Source: RBG-16-66-20 sp035308765 (GTDB lineage: Bacteria; Pseudomonadota; Gammaproteobacteria; Burkholderiales; SG8-39). Taken from it: a stretch of 64,000 bases of DNA. Positions 1 to 9,621 of the stretch are shown in pieces (position 1 is the first letter of the stretch; each line of letters opens with the position of its first letter). Under the pieces are notes generated by a model, which was not told the DNA's origin, ran no database searches, and worked only from the letters and a program-made list of their open reading frames with translations. Both the position numbers and the translations under genes were made by a program. The stretch is taken from contig DATGGA010000064.1 in the NCBI GenBank assembly GCA_035308765.1, positions 1 to 64,000 of the forward strand, written 5' to 3'.

Positions 1-51
1 TGCGGATCGGGCGGAGGCAGTTCGGCGGGACGCATGCGGATGAATTTACCC

Positions 52-57
52 TAGAAT
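52..57 (+). promoter_or_regulatory. -10 hexamer before the pteridine reductase
   Basis: The hexamer TAGAAT lies 11 bases before the ATG at 69. If it is used, transcription would begin near 64 and leave only about 5 leader bases. No convincing -35 hexamer is visible. The rest of bases 1-68 shows nothing else I can support. Confidence 0.45.
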
Positions 58-68
58 CCTGCCCTTAC

Positions 69-815
69 ATGGACCCCGCGCTGCAGGGAAAAACCGCGCT
101 CGTGACCGGCGCCGCACGGCGCATCGGCGCGGCGATCGCGCGCCGCCTGCACGCGGCCGGCGCCAACGTGGTGCTGCACTATCGCGGCGCAGAAGCCGAA
201 GCGGCGAGCCTGGAAGCGGAGTTGAACGCGCTGCGCGCGGACAGCGCCGTGAAAATGAAGGCGGACCTGCTGGCGCCGATCGCGCCGCGCGCGCTGGTGG
301 ACGCGGCGCTGGCGCATTTCCGGCGGCTGGACGTGCTGGTGAACAACGCTTCCACCTTCTACCCTACGGCGCTCGGCGCGATCGAGGCCGGCCACTGGGA
401 GGAACTGATGGGCTCGAACCTGCGCGCGCCGCTGTTCCTCGCGCAGGAAGCGGCGCCCGAACTGAAGAAAAATGGCGGCGCGATCGTCAACATTGCCGAC
501 ATCCATGCCGAGCGGCCGCTCAAGGGCTATCTGCTCTACAGCATGGCGAAGGCCGGGCTGGTTGCGCTCACGCGCTCGCTCGCGCTCGAACTCGCGCCCG
601 AAGTGCGCGTCAATGCGGTGGCGCCGGGCGCGATCGCCTGGCCCGAGGATGGCCAGTTCGAGCCGCCGGAGCGCGACCGGATCGTCGCCACGACGCCGCT
701 CGCTCGCCTCGGTTCGGCCGAAGAGATCGCGCGGGCAGTACACTTCCTCACTACGGCCCCTTTCGTTACCGGCCAGATCCTGGCGGTGGATGGCGGCAGA
801 TCGATTTTCCTATGA
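69..815 (+). CDS. folM: Pteridine reductase (FolM/PTR1-type SDR)
   Basis: This is a 248-residue short-chain dehydrogenase that probably reduces dihydropterins or dihydrofolate with NADPH in the cytosol. The cofactor loop TGAARRIG sits at residues 13-20 and is of the TGxxxRxG type used by pteridine reductases. NNAS is at 92-95. The catalytic pair is Y157 and K161. The usual SDR serine is replaced by D144, spaced from the tyrosine as in PTR1, which favours a pteridine substrate over a generic one. The stop overlaps the start of ttcA by four bases, so the two are probably translated together. Confidence 0.85.
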   Translation: MDPALQGKTALVTGAARRIGAAIARRLHAAGANVVLHYRGAEAEAASLEAELNALRADSAVKMKADLLAPIAPRALVDAALAHFRRLDVLVNNASTFYPTALGAIEAGHWEELMGSNLRAPLFLAQEAAPELKKNGGAIVNIADIHAERPLKGYLLYSMAKAGLVALTRSLALELAPEVRVNAVAPGAIAWPEDGQFEPPERDRIVATTPLARLGSAEEIARAVHFLTTAPFVTGQILAVDGGRSIFL

Positions 816-1666
816 CCAGCGACTCGCGCAAGGAAGACTACGAAATCAACAAGCTCGCCAAGCGCATTCGCCGCCAGGCGGGCGAGGCGATCGCCGATTT
901 CAACCTGATCGAGGAAGGCGACCGCGTGATGGTCTGCCTCTCCGGAGGCAAGGACAGTTACGGCCTGTTGGATACCTTGATTCATCTGAAAAACAAAGCA
1001 CCGGTGAGGTTCGACTTGATCGCGGTCAACCTCGACCAGAAGCAGCCCGGATTTCCCGAGCGCGTACTGCCCGACTACCTCGCATCGCTCGGCGTGCCTT
1101 TCAAAATCGTCGAGCAGGACACCTACTCGATCGTGAAGCGCGTCGTTCCCGAGGGCAAGACCATGTGCGGGCTGTGCTCGCGGCTGCGCCGCGGCGTGCT
1201 GTACCGCGTCGCGGGCGAACTGGGCGCCACCAAGATCGCGCTCGGCCACCACCGCGACGACGTGCTGGCGACCTTCTTCCTCAACCTGTTCTACGCCGGC
1301 AAGCTGAAGGCGATGCCCGCCAAGCTGCGCTCCGACGACGGCAGGCATATCGTCATCCGGCCGCTCGCCTACGTCGCGGAAGAAGACCTCGCCGCCTATG
1401 CCGGGGCCAAGGCCTTCCCGATCATTCCCTGCACCCTCTGCGGTTCGCAGGTGAACCTGCAGCGGCAGGTGGTGGGCAGGATGCTGAAGGAATGGGAGAA
1501 GACCGAACCGGGGCGCATCCAGTCCATCCTGCGTGCGATGACGGACGTACGGCCTTCGCAGTTGCTGGACCGGAAGTTGTTTGATTTTTCCAATTTGAAA
1601 CCTTCCCCATCGCCGGTGCATGTCGTGCGTTTCAGGGAACTCGGCGAGCCATTGTTTGCCGAATAG
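812..1666 (+). CDS. ttcA: tRNA 2-thiocytidine(32) synthetase TtcA
   Basis: This 284-residue PP-loop enzyme activates C32 of certain tRNAs with ATP and inserts sulfur using a [4Fe-4S] cluster. The PP-loop SGGKDS is at residues 44-49. Cluster cysteines are visible as CGLC at 119-122 and CTLC at 207-210, matching the family pattern of two early and one later ligand. Length is normal for betaproteobacterial TtcA. The ATG overlaps the folM stop (ATGA), suggesting coupled translation. Confidence 0.95.
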   Translation: MTSDSRKEDYEINKLAKRIRRQAGEAIADFNLIEEGDRVMVCLSGGKDSYGLLDTLIHLKNKAPVRFDLIAVNLDQKQPGFPERVLPDYLASLGVPFKIVEQDTYSIVKRVVPEGKTMCGLCSRLRRGVLYRVAGELGATKIALGHHRDDVLATFFLNLFYAGKLKAMPAKLRSDDGRHIVIRPLAYVAEEDLAAYAGAKAFPIIPCTLCGSQVNLQRQVVGRMLKEWEKTEPGRIQSILRAMTDVRPSQLLDRKLFDFSNLKPSPSPVHVVRFRELGEPLFAE

Positions 1667-1668
1667 CG

Positions 1669-2424
1669 GTGGATGTCCGGCGGCGCAATCGATTTATGGC
1701 TTTTTTCCTGTTCACGGGGCTGCTGCTGTTCGCGCTGCTCGTCGGCAAGGCGGTGATCGCGCAGGACTGGCGCAGCGCGAGCATGGAGCCCGTCGGCCTC
1801 GCGCCGGACCCGGCGACGACGCCGGAAGCAGTGGCGCAGGTCTACGGCGCGCGCACCTGGGGCTGGCGCGGCACTTTCGGCGTGCATACCTGGGTGGCGG
1901 TGAAGCCGGCCAATGCCGCCGCCTATACCGTGTACGAAGTCATCGGCTGGCGCCTGCGATGGTCCGATTCCGTGGTGGAGGTACATAAGAGAGCGCCGGA
2001 TGCGCGCTGGTACGGCAACGCTCCCGAGCTCTACGCGGAGAAGCGGGGCGCAGAGGCCGCCGACCTGATTCCGCGCATCGACGCCGCGGCGCGATCGTAC
2101 CCCTACGCGAACGAGTACCATGCCTGGCCAGGACCGAATTCGAACACTTTCACTGCCTGGATCACGCGCGCCGTGCCCGAACTCCAGGTGGATCTGCCGC
2201 CGACCGCGATCGGCAAGGACTACCTCGGTACGCTGTTCGGCGCCGCGCCCAGCGGCAGCGGCCTGCAGTTCTCGCTGGGCGGGATGTTCGCGCTCACCGC
2301 GAGCGGCGTCGAAGGGCTGGAAGTGAATCTCCTCGGCCTCACCTTCGGCATCAATCCCTTCGATCCCGCGCTCAAGCTCCCTATGCTGGGACGGCTCGGG
2401 CCGGTGCGATCGGCATCTCCCTGA
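1669..2424 (+). CDS. DUF3750 membrane-anchored protein
   Basis: This 251-residue protein begins with a hydrophobic segment at about residues 10-27 that can act as a signal anchor. The rest is a soluble domain that I recognise as DUF3750 from the GWRGTFGVHTW, YHAWPGPNSNTF and IGKDYLG stretches. The function of the family is unknown. The GTG at 1669 follows the ttcA stop by two bases. An ATG at 1696, just before the hydrophobic segment, is an equally plausible start. The 3' end overlaps the convergent MFS gene by 44 bases. Confidence 0.7.
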   Translation: MDVRRRNRFMAFFLFTGLLLFALLVGKAVIAQDWRSASMEPVGLAPDPATTPEAVAQVYGARTWGWRGTFGVHTWVAVKPANAAAYTVYEVIGWRLRWSDSVVEVHKRAPDARWYGNAPELYAEKRGAEAADLIPRIDAAARSYPYANEYHAWPGPNSNTFTAWITRAVPELQVDLPPTAIGKDYLGTLFGAAPSGSGLQFSLGGMFALTASGVEGLEVNLLGLTFGINPFDPALKLPMLGRLGPVRSASP

Positions 2425-3592
2425 TCGGCAGGTTGACGAGCGCCGCGGCTGCGGCGAGCGCCATGTCGGCGTACCACATCCACTGGTAGTTTCCGGAGCG
2501 CTCGAAGGCGAGGCCGCCCAGCCAGGCGCCGAGAAAGCCGCCGATCTGGTGCGACAGCAGCGTCATGCCGAACAGCGTCGCGAGGAAGCGGATGCCGAAC
2601 AGCTTGCCCACGATCGACGCCGTGGGCGGCACGGTCGCGAGCCAGGTCAGCCCGAGCCCGGCGGCGAATATATAGAACGTGAGCGCGGTCTTCGGCGCAA
2701 GGAGGTACACCGCGATCAGCGCGGCGCGCGAGCCGTACATCAGCGCGAGAATGTACTTGCTGCGGTAGCGCGAGGTCGAGTAGCCGGCGAGCAGGCTGCC
2801 GGCGATGTTGGCGAGCCCGATGATCGCGAGCGACCAACTGGCGACGGTAGGCGGCAGGCCGCACAGGTTCACCTCCTGCGGCAGGTGCGTGACCAGGAAC
2901 GCGATGTGGAAGCCGCAGGTGAAGAACCCGGCGTTCAGCAGCAGGTAGCTGCGGTCGCCGAACGCGTCGCCGAGCGCGCGCCAGGGCGAGTCGCTTGCCG
3001 AATGCTGCGCCGGCGCGGCCGCGTGCGGCGCCGCCACGGCGCGCACCAGTGGCAGCGCCAAAAACGTCATCGCTGCGAGCGTCCACAGTGCGGTCATCCA
3101 GCCGAATGCCTGGATCAGCACCTGCGAGATCGGCGCGAACACGAACTGGCCGAGCGAGCCGCCGGCATTGACCACGCCGGCGGCCTTGCCGCGCGCCTCG
3201 GCAGGCAGGCGCTTCGACGCCGCACCGATCAGCACCGAGAAGCTGCCCGCGCCCGAGCCGATCGAGGCGAGCAGGCCGAGCGAGACGATAAGCCCGAAGC
3301 CCGACCCCATGAACGGCGTCAGCGCCATGCCACAGGCGAGCAGGACTAATCCCACCATGAGCACCTTGCCCGGCCCGTGGCGGTCGGCGAGGGCGCCGGC
3401 GATCGGCTGCACCGCGCCCCAGGTGAACTGCCCGATGGCGAGCGCGAAGCTGATGGTCGCGATGCCGAGGCCGGTCGACGAATTGAGCGGGGAGATGAAC
3501 AGGCCGAACGACTGGCGCACGCCCATCGTCACCATCAGGAAGGCGGCGGCGGCGAGCGTGACGGCGAGGGCGCTGCGGGCTTGGTTGCTCAT
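2381..3592 (-). CDS. Major facilitator superfamily transporter
   Basis: This is a roughly 403-residue inner-membrane transporter with about twelve hydrophobic helices and an MFS loop motif near residue 75 (ALADRHGPGKVL). The opening MGVRQSFGLFISPL resembles the oxalate/formate antiporter-like branch, but the substrate cannot be read from the sequence. An upstream in-frame TTG at 3625 would add 11 residues. I prefer the ATG at 3592 because the likely promoter overlaps the longer reading. It is divergent from the HTH-aminotransferase gene across a shared palindrome, so the two may be co-regulated. It overlaps the DUF3750 gene at its 3' end. Confidence 0.85.
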   Translation of the reverse strand: MSNQARSALAVTLAAAAFLMVTMGVRQSFGLFISPLNSSTGLGIATISFALAIGQFTWGAVQPIAGALADRHGPGKVLMVGLVLLACGMALTPFMGSGFGLIVSLGLLASIGSGAGSFSVLIGAASKRLPAEARGKAAGVVNAGGSLGQFVFAPISQVLIQAFGWMTALWTLAAMTFLALPLVRAVAAPHAAAPAQHSASDSPWRALGDAFGDRSYLLLNAGFFTCGFHIAFLVTHLPQEVNLCGLPPTVASWSLAIIGLANIAGSLLAGYSTSRYRSKYILALMYGSRAALIAVYLLAPKTALTFYIFAAGLGLTWLATVPPTASIVGKLFGIRFLATLFGMTLLSHQIGGFLGAWLGGLAFERSGNYQWMWYADMALAAAAALVNLPIREMPIAPARAVPA

Positions 3593-3598
3593 CCGGGC

Positions 3599-3625
3599 AT
3601 CATACCGTAGGTAAAATGTTGTCAA
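3599..3625 (-). promoter_or_regulatory. Probable promoter of the MFS gene
   Basis: On the minus strand TTGACA (3625-3620) is followed after 15 bases by TATGAT (3604-3599). The spacer is short, but both hexamers match consensus well. The predicted start lies at about 3592, on the A of the ATG, giving a leaderless mRNA. The -35 hexamer is one arm of the palindrome at 3620-3638. Confidence 0.45.
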
Positions 3626-3647
3626 ACTTGATTTGACAGGCTAGAAT
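3619..3647 (+). promoter_or_regulatory. Promoter of the HTH-aminotransferase gene
   Basis: TTGTCA (3619-3624), 17 bases and TAGAAT (3642-3647) form a good sigma70 promoter. Transcription should begin at about 3654, one base before the ATG at 3655, so the mRNA would be leaderless. The palindrome at 3620-3638 covers the -35 hexamer and most of the spacer, where a bound repressor would block polymerase. Confidence 0.65.
3620..3638. promoter_or_regulatory. Palindromic operator candidate
   Basis: TGTCAAA and TTTGACA form a perfect 7-bp inverted repeat separated by five bases. It lies between two divergent genes and overlaps the -35 regions of both predicted promoters. The adjacent HTH domain is an obvious candidate ligand, although that pairing is an inference. 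Confidence 0.55.
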
Positions 3648-3654
3648 TGCCGCC

Positions 3655-5163
3655 ATGATCGAAAACCATAATTGCGCTGCGCGCCTGGTCGAACTGTTCG
3701 GCAGCCAGGCCGATGTGGCGCGCGCGTTCCAGCTCGACCGGGCCGTGGTGCACAACTGGGTGAAGACGGGCTACGTCCCCGCGCGCTGGGCGGGCGAAGT
3801 GGAGCGCATCACCAAGGGCCGCATCGGTTCGGACGAAGTCGTCAACGAAGCCAGCGCCAAGAACCCGGTGCGCGTGAAGTCGCGCCCGGACGACGCGCCT
3901 TTTGGAATGTCGGAGAGTGATCCCATGACCCAGTACGCCCCCGCGAAGCGCATCCATTCCTTCCACCCGCCGCAGCGCACCCTGATGGGCCCCGGCCCGA
4001 CGGAGATCCACCCGCGCGTGCTCACCACCATGAGCCAGCCGGCGATCGGCTACCTCGACCCGGTGTTCGTCGAGATGATGGAGGAACTCAAGTCGCTGCT
4101 GCGCTACGTCTATCAGACCAGGAACCCGCTGACTTTCCCGGTCTCGGGCCCGGGCTCGGTCGGCATGGAATTCTGCTTCGTCAACATGGTCGCGCCCGGC
4201 GACAAGGTGATCGTGTGCCAGAACGGCGTGTTCGGCGGCCGCATGCTCGAGAACGTGATCCGCTGCGGCGGCGTGCCGGTCCTCGTCGAGGACAAGTGGG
4301 GCGAGCCGGTCGACCCGCAGAAGGTGGAAGACGCGCTGAAAAAGAACAAGGACGCGAAGGTGCTCGCCTTCGTGCACGCCGAGACCTCCACCGGCGCGCA
4401 ATCGGATGCCAAGCTGCTGACGCAGATTGCGCACAAGCACGGCTCGCTGGTGATCGTGGACGCGGTGACGTCGCTCGCCGGCACGCCGGTGAAGGTGGAC
4501 GAGTGGGAAATCGACGCCATCTACTCGGCGAGCCAGAAGTGCCTTTCGTGCACGCCCGGCCTGTCGCCGGTGTCGTTCTCCGAGCGCGTGGTCGAGCGCG
4601 TCAAGGCGCGCAAGGACAAGATCCACAGCTGGTTCATGGACATGAACCTGCTGTTCAACTACTGGAACGCCGGCACGCGCACCTACCACCACACCGCGCC
4701 CACGAATTCTCTGTTCGCGCTGCACGAGGCGCTGCTGCTGATCCGCGAGGAAGGCCTGGAGAACGCCTGGGCGCGCGCCACGCGCCACCACCTCGCGCTC
4801 AAGGCCGGCCTTGAAGCCATGGGCATGAAGATGCTGGTGGCGGAGAAGTATCAGCTGCCGCAGATGAACGCGGTGCTGTGCCCGCAGGGCGTGGACGAGG
4901 CGCAGGTGAGGAAGACGCTGCTCAACGAGTTCAGCATCGAGATTGGCGCCGGCCTCGGGCCGCTCGCCGGCAAGATCTGGCGCGTCGGCCTGATGGGCTA
5001 CAGCTGCCGGCCGGACAACGTGATGCTGTGCCTTTCTGCGCTCGGTTCGGTGCTTTCCGACATGGGGCTGCCGATCCACGTCGGCGACGCGGAAGCCGCC
5101 GCGCACGGCGCCTACGCGCAGATGCACGTCAAGGATGCGCAGCGCAAGAAGCGCGCTGCCTAG
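3655..5163 (+). CDS. Cro-type HTH fused to PLP aminotransferase
   Basis: The open frame encodes 502 residues. Residues 1-65 form a small Cro/YdaS-like helix-turn-helix (SQADVARAFQLDRAVVHNWV). Residues from about 91 form a complete class V aminotransferase of the alanine/serine-glyoxylate type. It has the GPGPTEIHPRV opening, D269 in the VIVDA strand and the PLP lysine K295 in SASQKCL. There is no stop between the two parts. An internal ATG at 3925 has a GGAG sequence about ten bases upstream, so a free aminotransferase of 412 residues could also be made. The aminotransferase probably interconverts glyoxylate and glycine. The stop overlaps that of the convergent glycosyltransferase. Confidence 0.8.
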   Translation: MIENHNCAARLVELFGSQADVARAFQLDRAVVHNWVKTGYVPARWAGEVERITKGRIGSDEVVNEASAKNPVRVKSRPDDAPFGMSESDPMTQYAPAKRIHSFHPPQRTLMGPGPTEIHPRVLTTMSQPAIGYLDPVFVEMMEELKSLLRYVYQTRNPLTFPVSGPGSVGMEFCFVNMVAPGDKVIVCQNGVFGGRMLENVIRCGGVPVLVEDKWGEPVDPQKVEDALKKNKDAKVLAFVHAETSTGAQSDAKLLTQIAHKHGSLVIVDAVTSLAGTPVKVDEWEIDAIYSASQKCLSCTPGLSPVSFSERVVERVKARKDKIHSWFMDMNLLFNYWNAGTRTYHHTAPTNSLFALHEALLLIREEGLENAWARATRHHLALKAGLEAMGMKMLVAEKYQLPQMNAVLCPQGVDEAQVRKTLLNEFSIEIGAGLGPLAGKIWRVGLMGYSCRPDNVMLCLSALGSVLSDMGLPIHVGDAEAAAHGAYAQMHVKDAQRKKRAA

Positions 5164-6920
5164 GCTGGCGCACGCGGCGCGCACCAGGCACGCCACATGT
5201 CGCGGTAGGCCACCTCGATGTTGCGGGCGAAGCGGGCGCCGTCGCATAACGGCGAGGCTTCCAGGCGCGCGCGCAGGCTGCGGCGCATATCTCCGAGCCG
5301 CTGCAGGCCGCGCGCAAGCGACGCTGCGATCGCCACGTATTGGTCGGGTGTCGCGGCGATCAGTTCCTCCATGCCGAGGACGCCCAATATGCTCGCGCCA
5401 CCGCGCGACGGCACGTGCCGCCCTGCCAGGGTCACGACGGGAACGCCCATCCACAGCGAATGCATGCTGGTGGTGCCGCCGGTGAAGGGGAAGGTGTCCA
5501 GGTTGATGTCGATCCTGTTATGGAACGACAGATAGTCTTGCACCCCCATGAATTCGCGGAATTCGAGCCGGTCCGCCGCCACTCCGCCGCGCGCGAAACG
5601 GTCGGTAAAACGCTCGGAAAGTTGGCTCATGCCACGGCCGACCATCACCATCCTTGAGCGGGGCACTTCCTGCAATACGCGGGACCAGAGCGCCACCACT
5701 TCCGGCGTGACCTTGGGCAGGTTGGCGAACGAACCGAAGGTAACGGACCCCGTCTCCAGCGCGGGCAGCGGCCCGACTGCCGGCCCGCCCGGAACCGGCG
5801 CGTAGCACCACTGGCTGTCGGGCAGCCGGACGACGCGCTCGGAGTGGTAGCGGTCCATCTCGGCGGGGCAGGCATGCCAGTCGGCAAGCCGGTAGTCCAT
5901 CGTCCTGAGCCCGGTGGTGTTCAGGTAGCCGAGCCAGGTGACCTGCACCGGGGCGGGCTTGCGCGCGAACATCGGCATGCGCGTTCCGCCCGCGGTGTGT
6001 CCGGCGAGATCCACCAGGATGTCGATGGCGTCGGCGCGGATGCGCTCGGCGAGCGCTTCGTTCGACAGCCAGGCGGTGGCATGCCACCCGTCCGTCATCC
6101 CGCGCAGCCGCGTGGTGAGCGCGTCCTCGGCTTCGACGTCCGAGTAGCAGATCACCTCGAAGCGCGAGCGGTCGCGATGTTGCAGAACCGGATCGATGAA
6201 GAAAAAAACCGCGTTGTTGCGGAAGTCCGGCGACACGTATGCCAGCCGGATCCGCCGCTCCGGATCCGCGCGGTTGGCGTGCGCCGCCGTCGCAGGCAGC
6301 GAGGCGCTGCAGCGATCGGCCCATGCGCGATGCTCCTGGAATACCGTCCCGGGCTCGATGCTCAGAATGTAGTTGAGCGCGAAGAGCATGTTGCTGGACG
6401 CCGACTGCCGCGCCGGATCGAGCGCCAGCGCGCGCTTGAAGGCCGGAATCGCGGCTTCGGCCTCCCCGGTGTTGGCCAGCAGGATGCCGAGGCTCTCCTG
6501 CGCCGGCGCAAAATCCGGATCGAGCCGAATCGCGGATTGGATGCAGGCGAGCGCTTCGAAGGGCTTGCCTTCGGCCTCATAGGCCGTTCCGAGCGCGGCC
6601 TGCCATTCGGCACGCCCGGGCTGCAACTGCGTGGCGCGAAGCAGTTGCTCGACGGCGGCGCTCTGCTTGAGCGCGCCGCTCAATATGCCGAGGTTGTACC
6701 AGACCTGCGCCAGCGCCGGGTCCGATTCCAGCGCGGCGCGATAGCAGCGGACCGCCTCGTCGAAGGCGCCGCGGCTTTGCAGGATGAAACCGAGGTTGGC
6801 GAGGCCCTTGGCGTGGCGCGGTTCGAGGCCGAGCAGCCGGCGGCAGGATTCTTCGGCCTCCGCGAACTGCTGCGCATCCAGGAAGGCGAGAGTGCGCGCG
6901 TGCCAGTTCTCCGCGCTCAC
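5160..6920 (-). CDS. TPR O-GlcNAc transferase-like glycosyltransferase (GT41)
   Basis: This 586-residue protein has several tetratricopeptide repeats at about residues 1-180, then a GT41/SPINDLY catalytic domain at about 225-580. Recognisable segments are LAYVSPDFRNNAV, ILVDLAGHTAGGTRM, VQVTWLGYLNTTG, TFGSFANLPKVTPEVV and the nucleotide-sugar loop PFTGGTTSMHSLWMGVPVV. It is likely to glycosylate proteins in the cytosol, but neither donor nor acceptor can be read here. The GTG start overlaps the stop of the MTHFR-like gene (GTGA). It is the last gene of the operon that starts at the SAH riboswitch. Confidence 0.85.
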   Translation of the reverse strand: MSAENWHARTLAFLDAQQFAEAEESCRRLLGLEPRHAKGLANLGFILQSRGAFDEAVRCYRAALESDPALAQVWYNLGILSGALKQSAAVEQLLRATQLQPGRAEWQAALGTAYEAEGKPFEALACIQSAIRLDPDFAPAQESLGILLANTGEAEAAIPAFKRALALDPARQSASSNMLFALNYILSIEPGTVFQEHRAWADRCSASLPATAAHANRADPERRIRLAYVSPDFRNNAVFFFIDPVLQHRDRSRFEVICYSDVEAEDALTTRLRGMTDGWHATAWLSNEALAERIRADAIDILVDLAGHTAGGTRMPMFARKPAPVQVTWLGYLNTTGLRTMDYRLADWHACPAEMDRYHSERVVRLPDSQWCYAPVPGGPAVGPLPALETGSVTFGSFANLPKVTPEVVALWSRVLQEVPRSRMVMVGRGMSQLSERFTDRFARGGVAADRLEFREFMGVQDYLSFHNRIDINLDTFPFTGGTTSMHSLWMGVPVVTLAGRHVPSRGGASILGVLGMEELIAATPDQYVAIAASLARGLQRLGDMRRSLRARLEASPLCDGARFARNIEVAYRDMWRAWCAPRAPA

Positions 6921-7849
6921 CGCGCAGCCTCGGCGAGTACCGCGTTCAGCGCATGGACGAGGTCGACGCTCGCGTCAATCTCGTCTTTGTTGATCGAAAC
7001 ACTCTCGACATTGATGCCCAGCGGTATGTCGCGCGCATAGGGTTGGTCGAGGATGCGCCGCAGGTTGTCGCGGCAGACCCCTATTGATTTAGAGAGCGGA
7101 CTGGCCGCGCCCAGGATGGCTTGCGCGGTGTCGGTCGGAATCCGCACTCCCAGCCAGTTCAGGAACGCCATGGTTTTCTCGCGCCCGACCGGCGAGAAGC
7201 TGAGCACGATGCGCCGCGGCTTGACGCCTGCGCCGCGGCAATCGCGCGCGTAGTCGGCGAGCAGCCGCACGCTGGCCTCGGCGTGATACACGGTCTGCGA
7301 TATGAAGTAGCCGCAGCCTTCGATGCCCTTGGCGAGCAGCCGCGCGGCCTCGCTGCGCTCGGCGGTGTGCCGCTCGGCGATGGCGACGCCGCCCACCGTG
7401 AATCCCGCGGGATGCGCGGCAGCGAGCCTGATTGCTCTCGACAGGGAGAGGGGATAGCGCACGCCCGAAGTCGGGCGGCCGACGATGGAAAGAAAGCCGA
7501 CGCCGTGGTCGCGCGCCGCGGCATCCAGCCAGGCCTGCCACGCAGATTCGCCGAGATCGCCGACGCATTTGTAGGTGATCGCCGGCTTGCCGGTGCGCGC
7601 GGCGAGCAGCGATGAATAGCTGCGCGGGTCGACGGTGCCGGCGAAGGTGAACGGGCGCGGCGCACCGATACGCCCGGATTCGTCCTGGATGTCGTAAACC
7701 ACGACACCGTCGATCGGCAGCGGCGCCAGGCGCAGGGCCAGCTTTTCGGCCGCCTGCCGCACGACGGCTTCATCCGTTCCCGCGCGCGGCGGCGTGGTGC
7801 CGTAGAGCAGCACCGCGCTCGCGGGATCGAGGAGGCTGTCCTTCAGCAC
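6917..7849 (-). CDS. Divergent methylenetetrahydrofolate reductase-like protein
   Basis: This protein of about 310 residues appears to be a MetF-type TIM barrel. The TTPPR strand end, a GGVAIAERH segment and EGCGYFISQTVYH align by eye with the MTHFR strands carrying PP, GxPExH and ITQxxF. The family glutamate before the double proline (FEFFPP in E. coli) appears as YGTTPP here, so the proton-donating residue seems absent. Position after ahcY is the usual place of metF in betaproteobacteria. The GTG at 7849 overlaps the upstream stop (TAGTG), which favours it over an in-frame ATG at 7924 inside the neighbour. Activity is uncertain. Confidence 0.6.
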   Translation of the reverse strand: MLKDSLLDPASAVLLYGTTPPRAGTDEAVVRQAAEKLALRLAPLPIDGVVVYDIQDESGRIGAPRPFTFAGTVDPRSYSSLLAARTGKPAITYKCVGDLGESAWQAWLDAAARDHGVGFLSIVGRPTSGVRYPLSLSRAIRLAAAHPAGFTVGGVAIAERHTAERSEAARLLAKGIEGCGYFISQTVYHAEASVRLLADYARDCRGAGVKPRRIVLSFSPVGREKTMAFLNWLGVRIPTDTAQAILGAASPLSKSIGVCRDNLRRILDQPYARDIPLGINVESVSINKDEIDASVDLVHALNAVLAEAAR

Positions 7850-8193
7850 TACTTGCTGCTCAGCAGCAGCGCCGACAGGGCCCAGGACAGGATGCTGTAG
7901 GCGATGGCGCCGAGAATGCCCCACCAGAGCCCGGCCACCACGAAGCCCTGGATGAACGAGCCCACGAACCAGAACAGGAGGCCGTTGATCACGAAGATGA
8001 ACAGGCCCAGCGTGAGCAAGGTTGCCGGCAGCGTCAGCAGGATCAGGATCGGCCGGATCACGGCGTTCACCAGGCCCAGCACCAGCGACGCGACGAGTGC
8101 CACGACGAAACTCGAGACGGAGATTCCCGGCAGCAGGTAGGTCACCGCCATCAGCGCGGCGGCGTTGATCAGCCAGACAAGAAGCAGTTTCAT
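7849..8193 (-). CDS. PF04020-type small membrane protein
   Basis: This 114-residue protein is almost entirely hydrophobic, with four predicted membrane helices and the GLVNAVIRPILILLTLPATLLTLGLF signature region of the 'phage holin 4 superfamily' (DUF360-like). Despite that family label it is a conserved chromosomal inner-membrane protein of unknown role, often next to ahcY in betaproteobacteria. It begins one base after the ahcY stop and its own stop overlaps the next start, so it belongs to the riboswitch operon. Confidence 0.8.
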   Translation of the reverse strand: MKLLLVWLINAAALMAVTYLLPGISVSSFVVALVASLVLGLVNAVIRPILILLTLPATLLTLGLFIFVINGLLFWFVGSFIQGFVVAGLWWGILGAIAYSILSWALSALLLSSK

Positions 8194-8194
8194 C

Positions 8195-9610
<1,416 letters not shown>

Positions 9611-9621
9611 ATCAGGTCTCC

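Noticed and set aside
3655..3924. HTH part as the antitoxin of a toxin-antitoxin pair
   Set aside because: No toxin-like gene is adjacent; the neighbours are an aminotransferase and an MFS exporter.
3622..5454. Long antisense reading frame (610 codons) opposite the HTH-aminotransferase
   Set aside because: Its composition is arginine/histidine-rich noise typical of a shadow frame in GC-rich DNA, and the plus strand has clear enzyme motifs.
7849..8193. Phage lysis gene, suggested by the 'holin' family name
   Set aside because: It is a conserved chromosomal membrane protein inside the ahcY operon, and no other phage genes are near.
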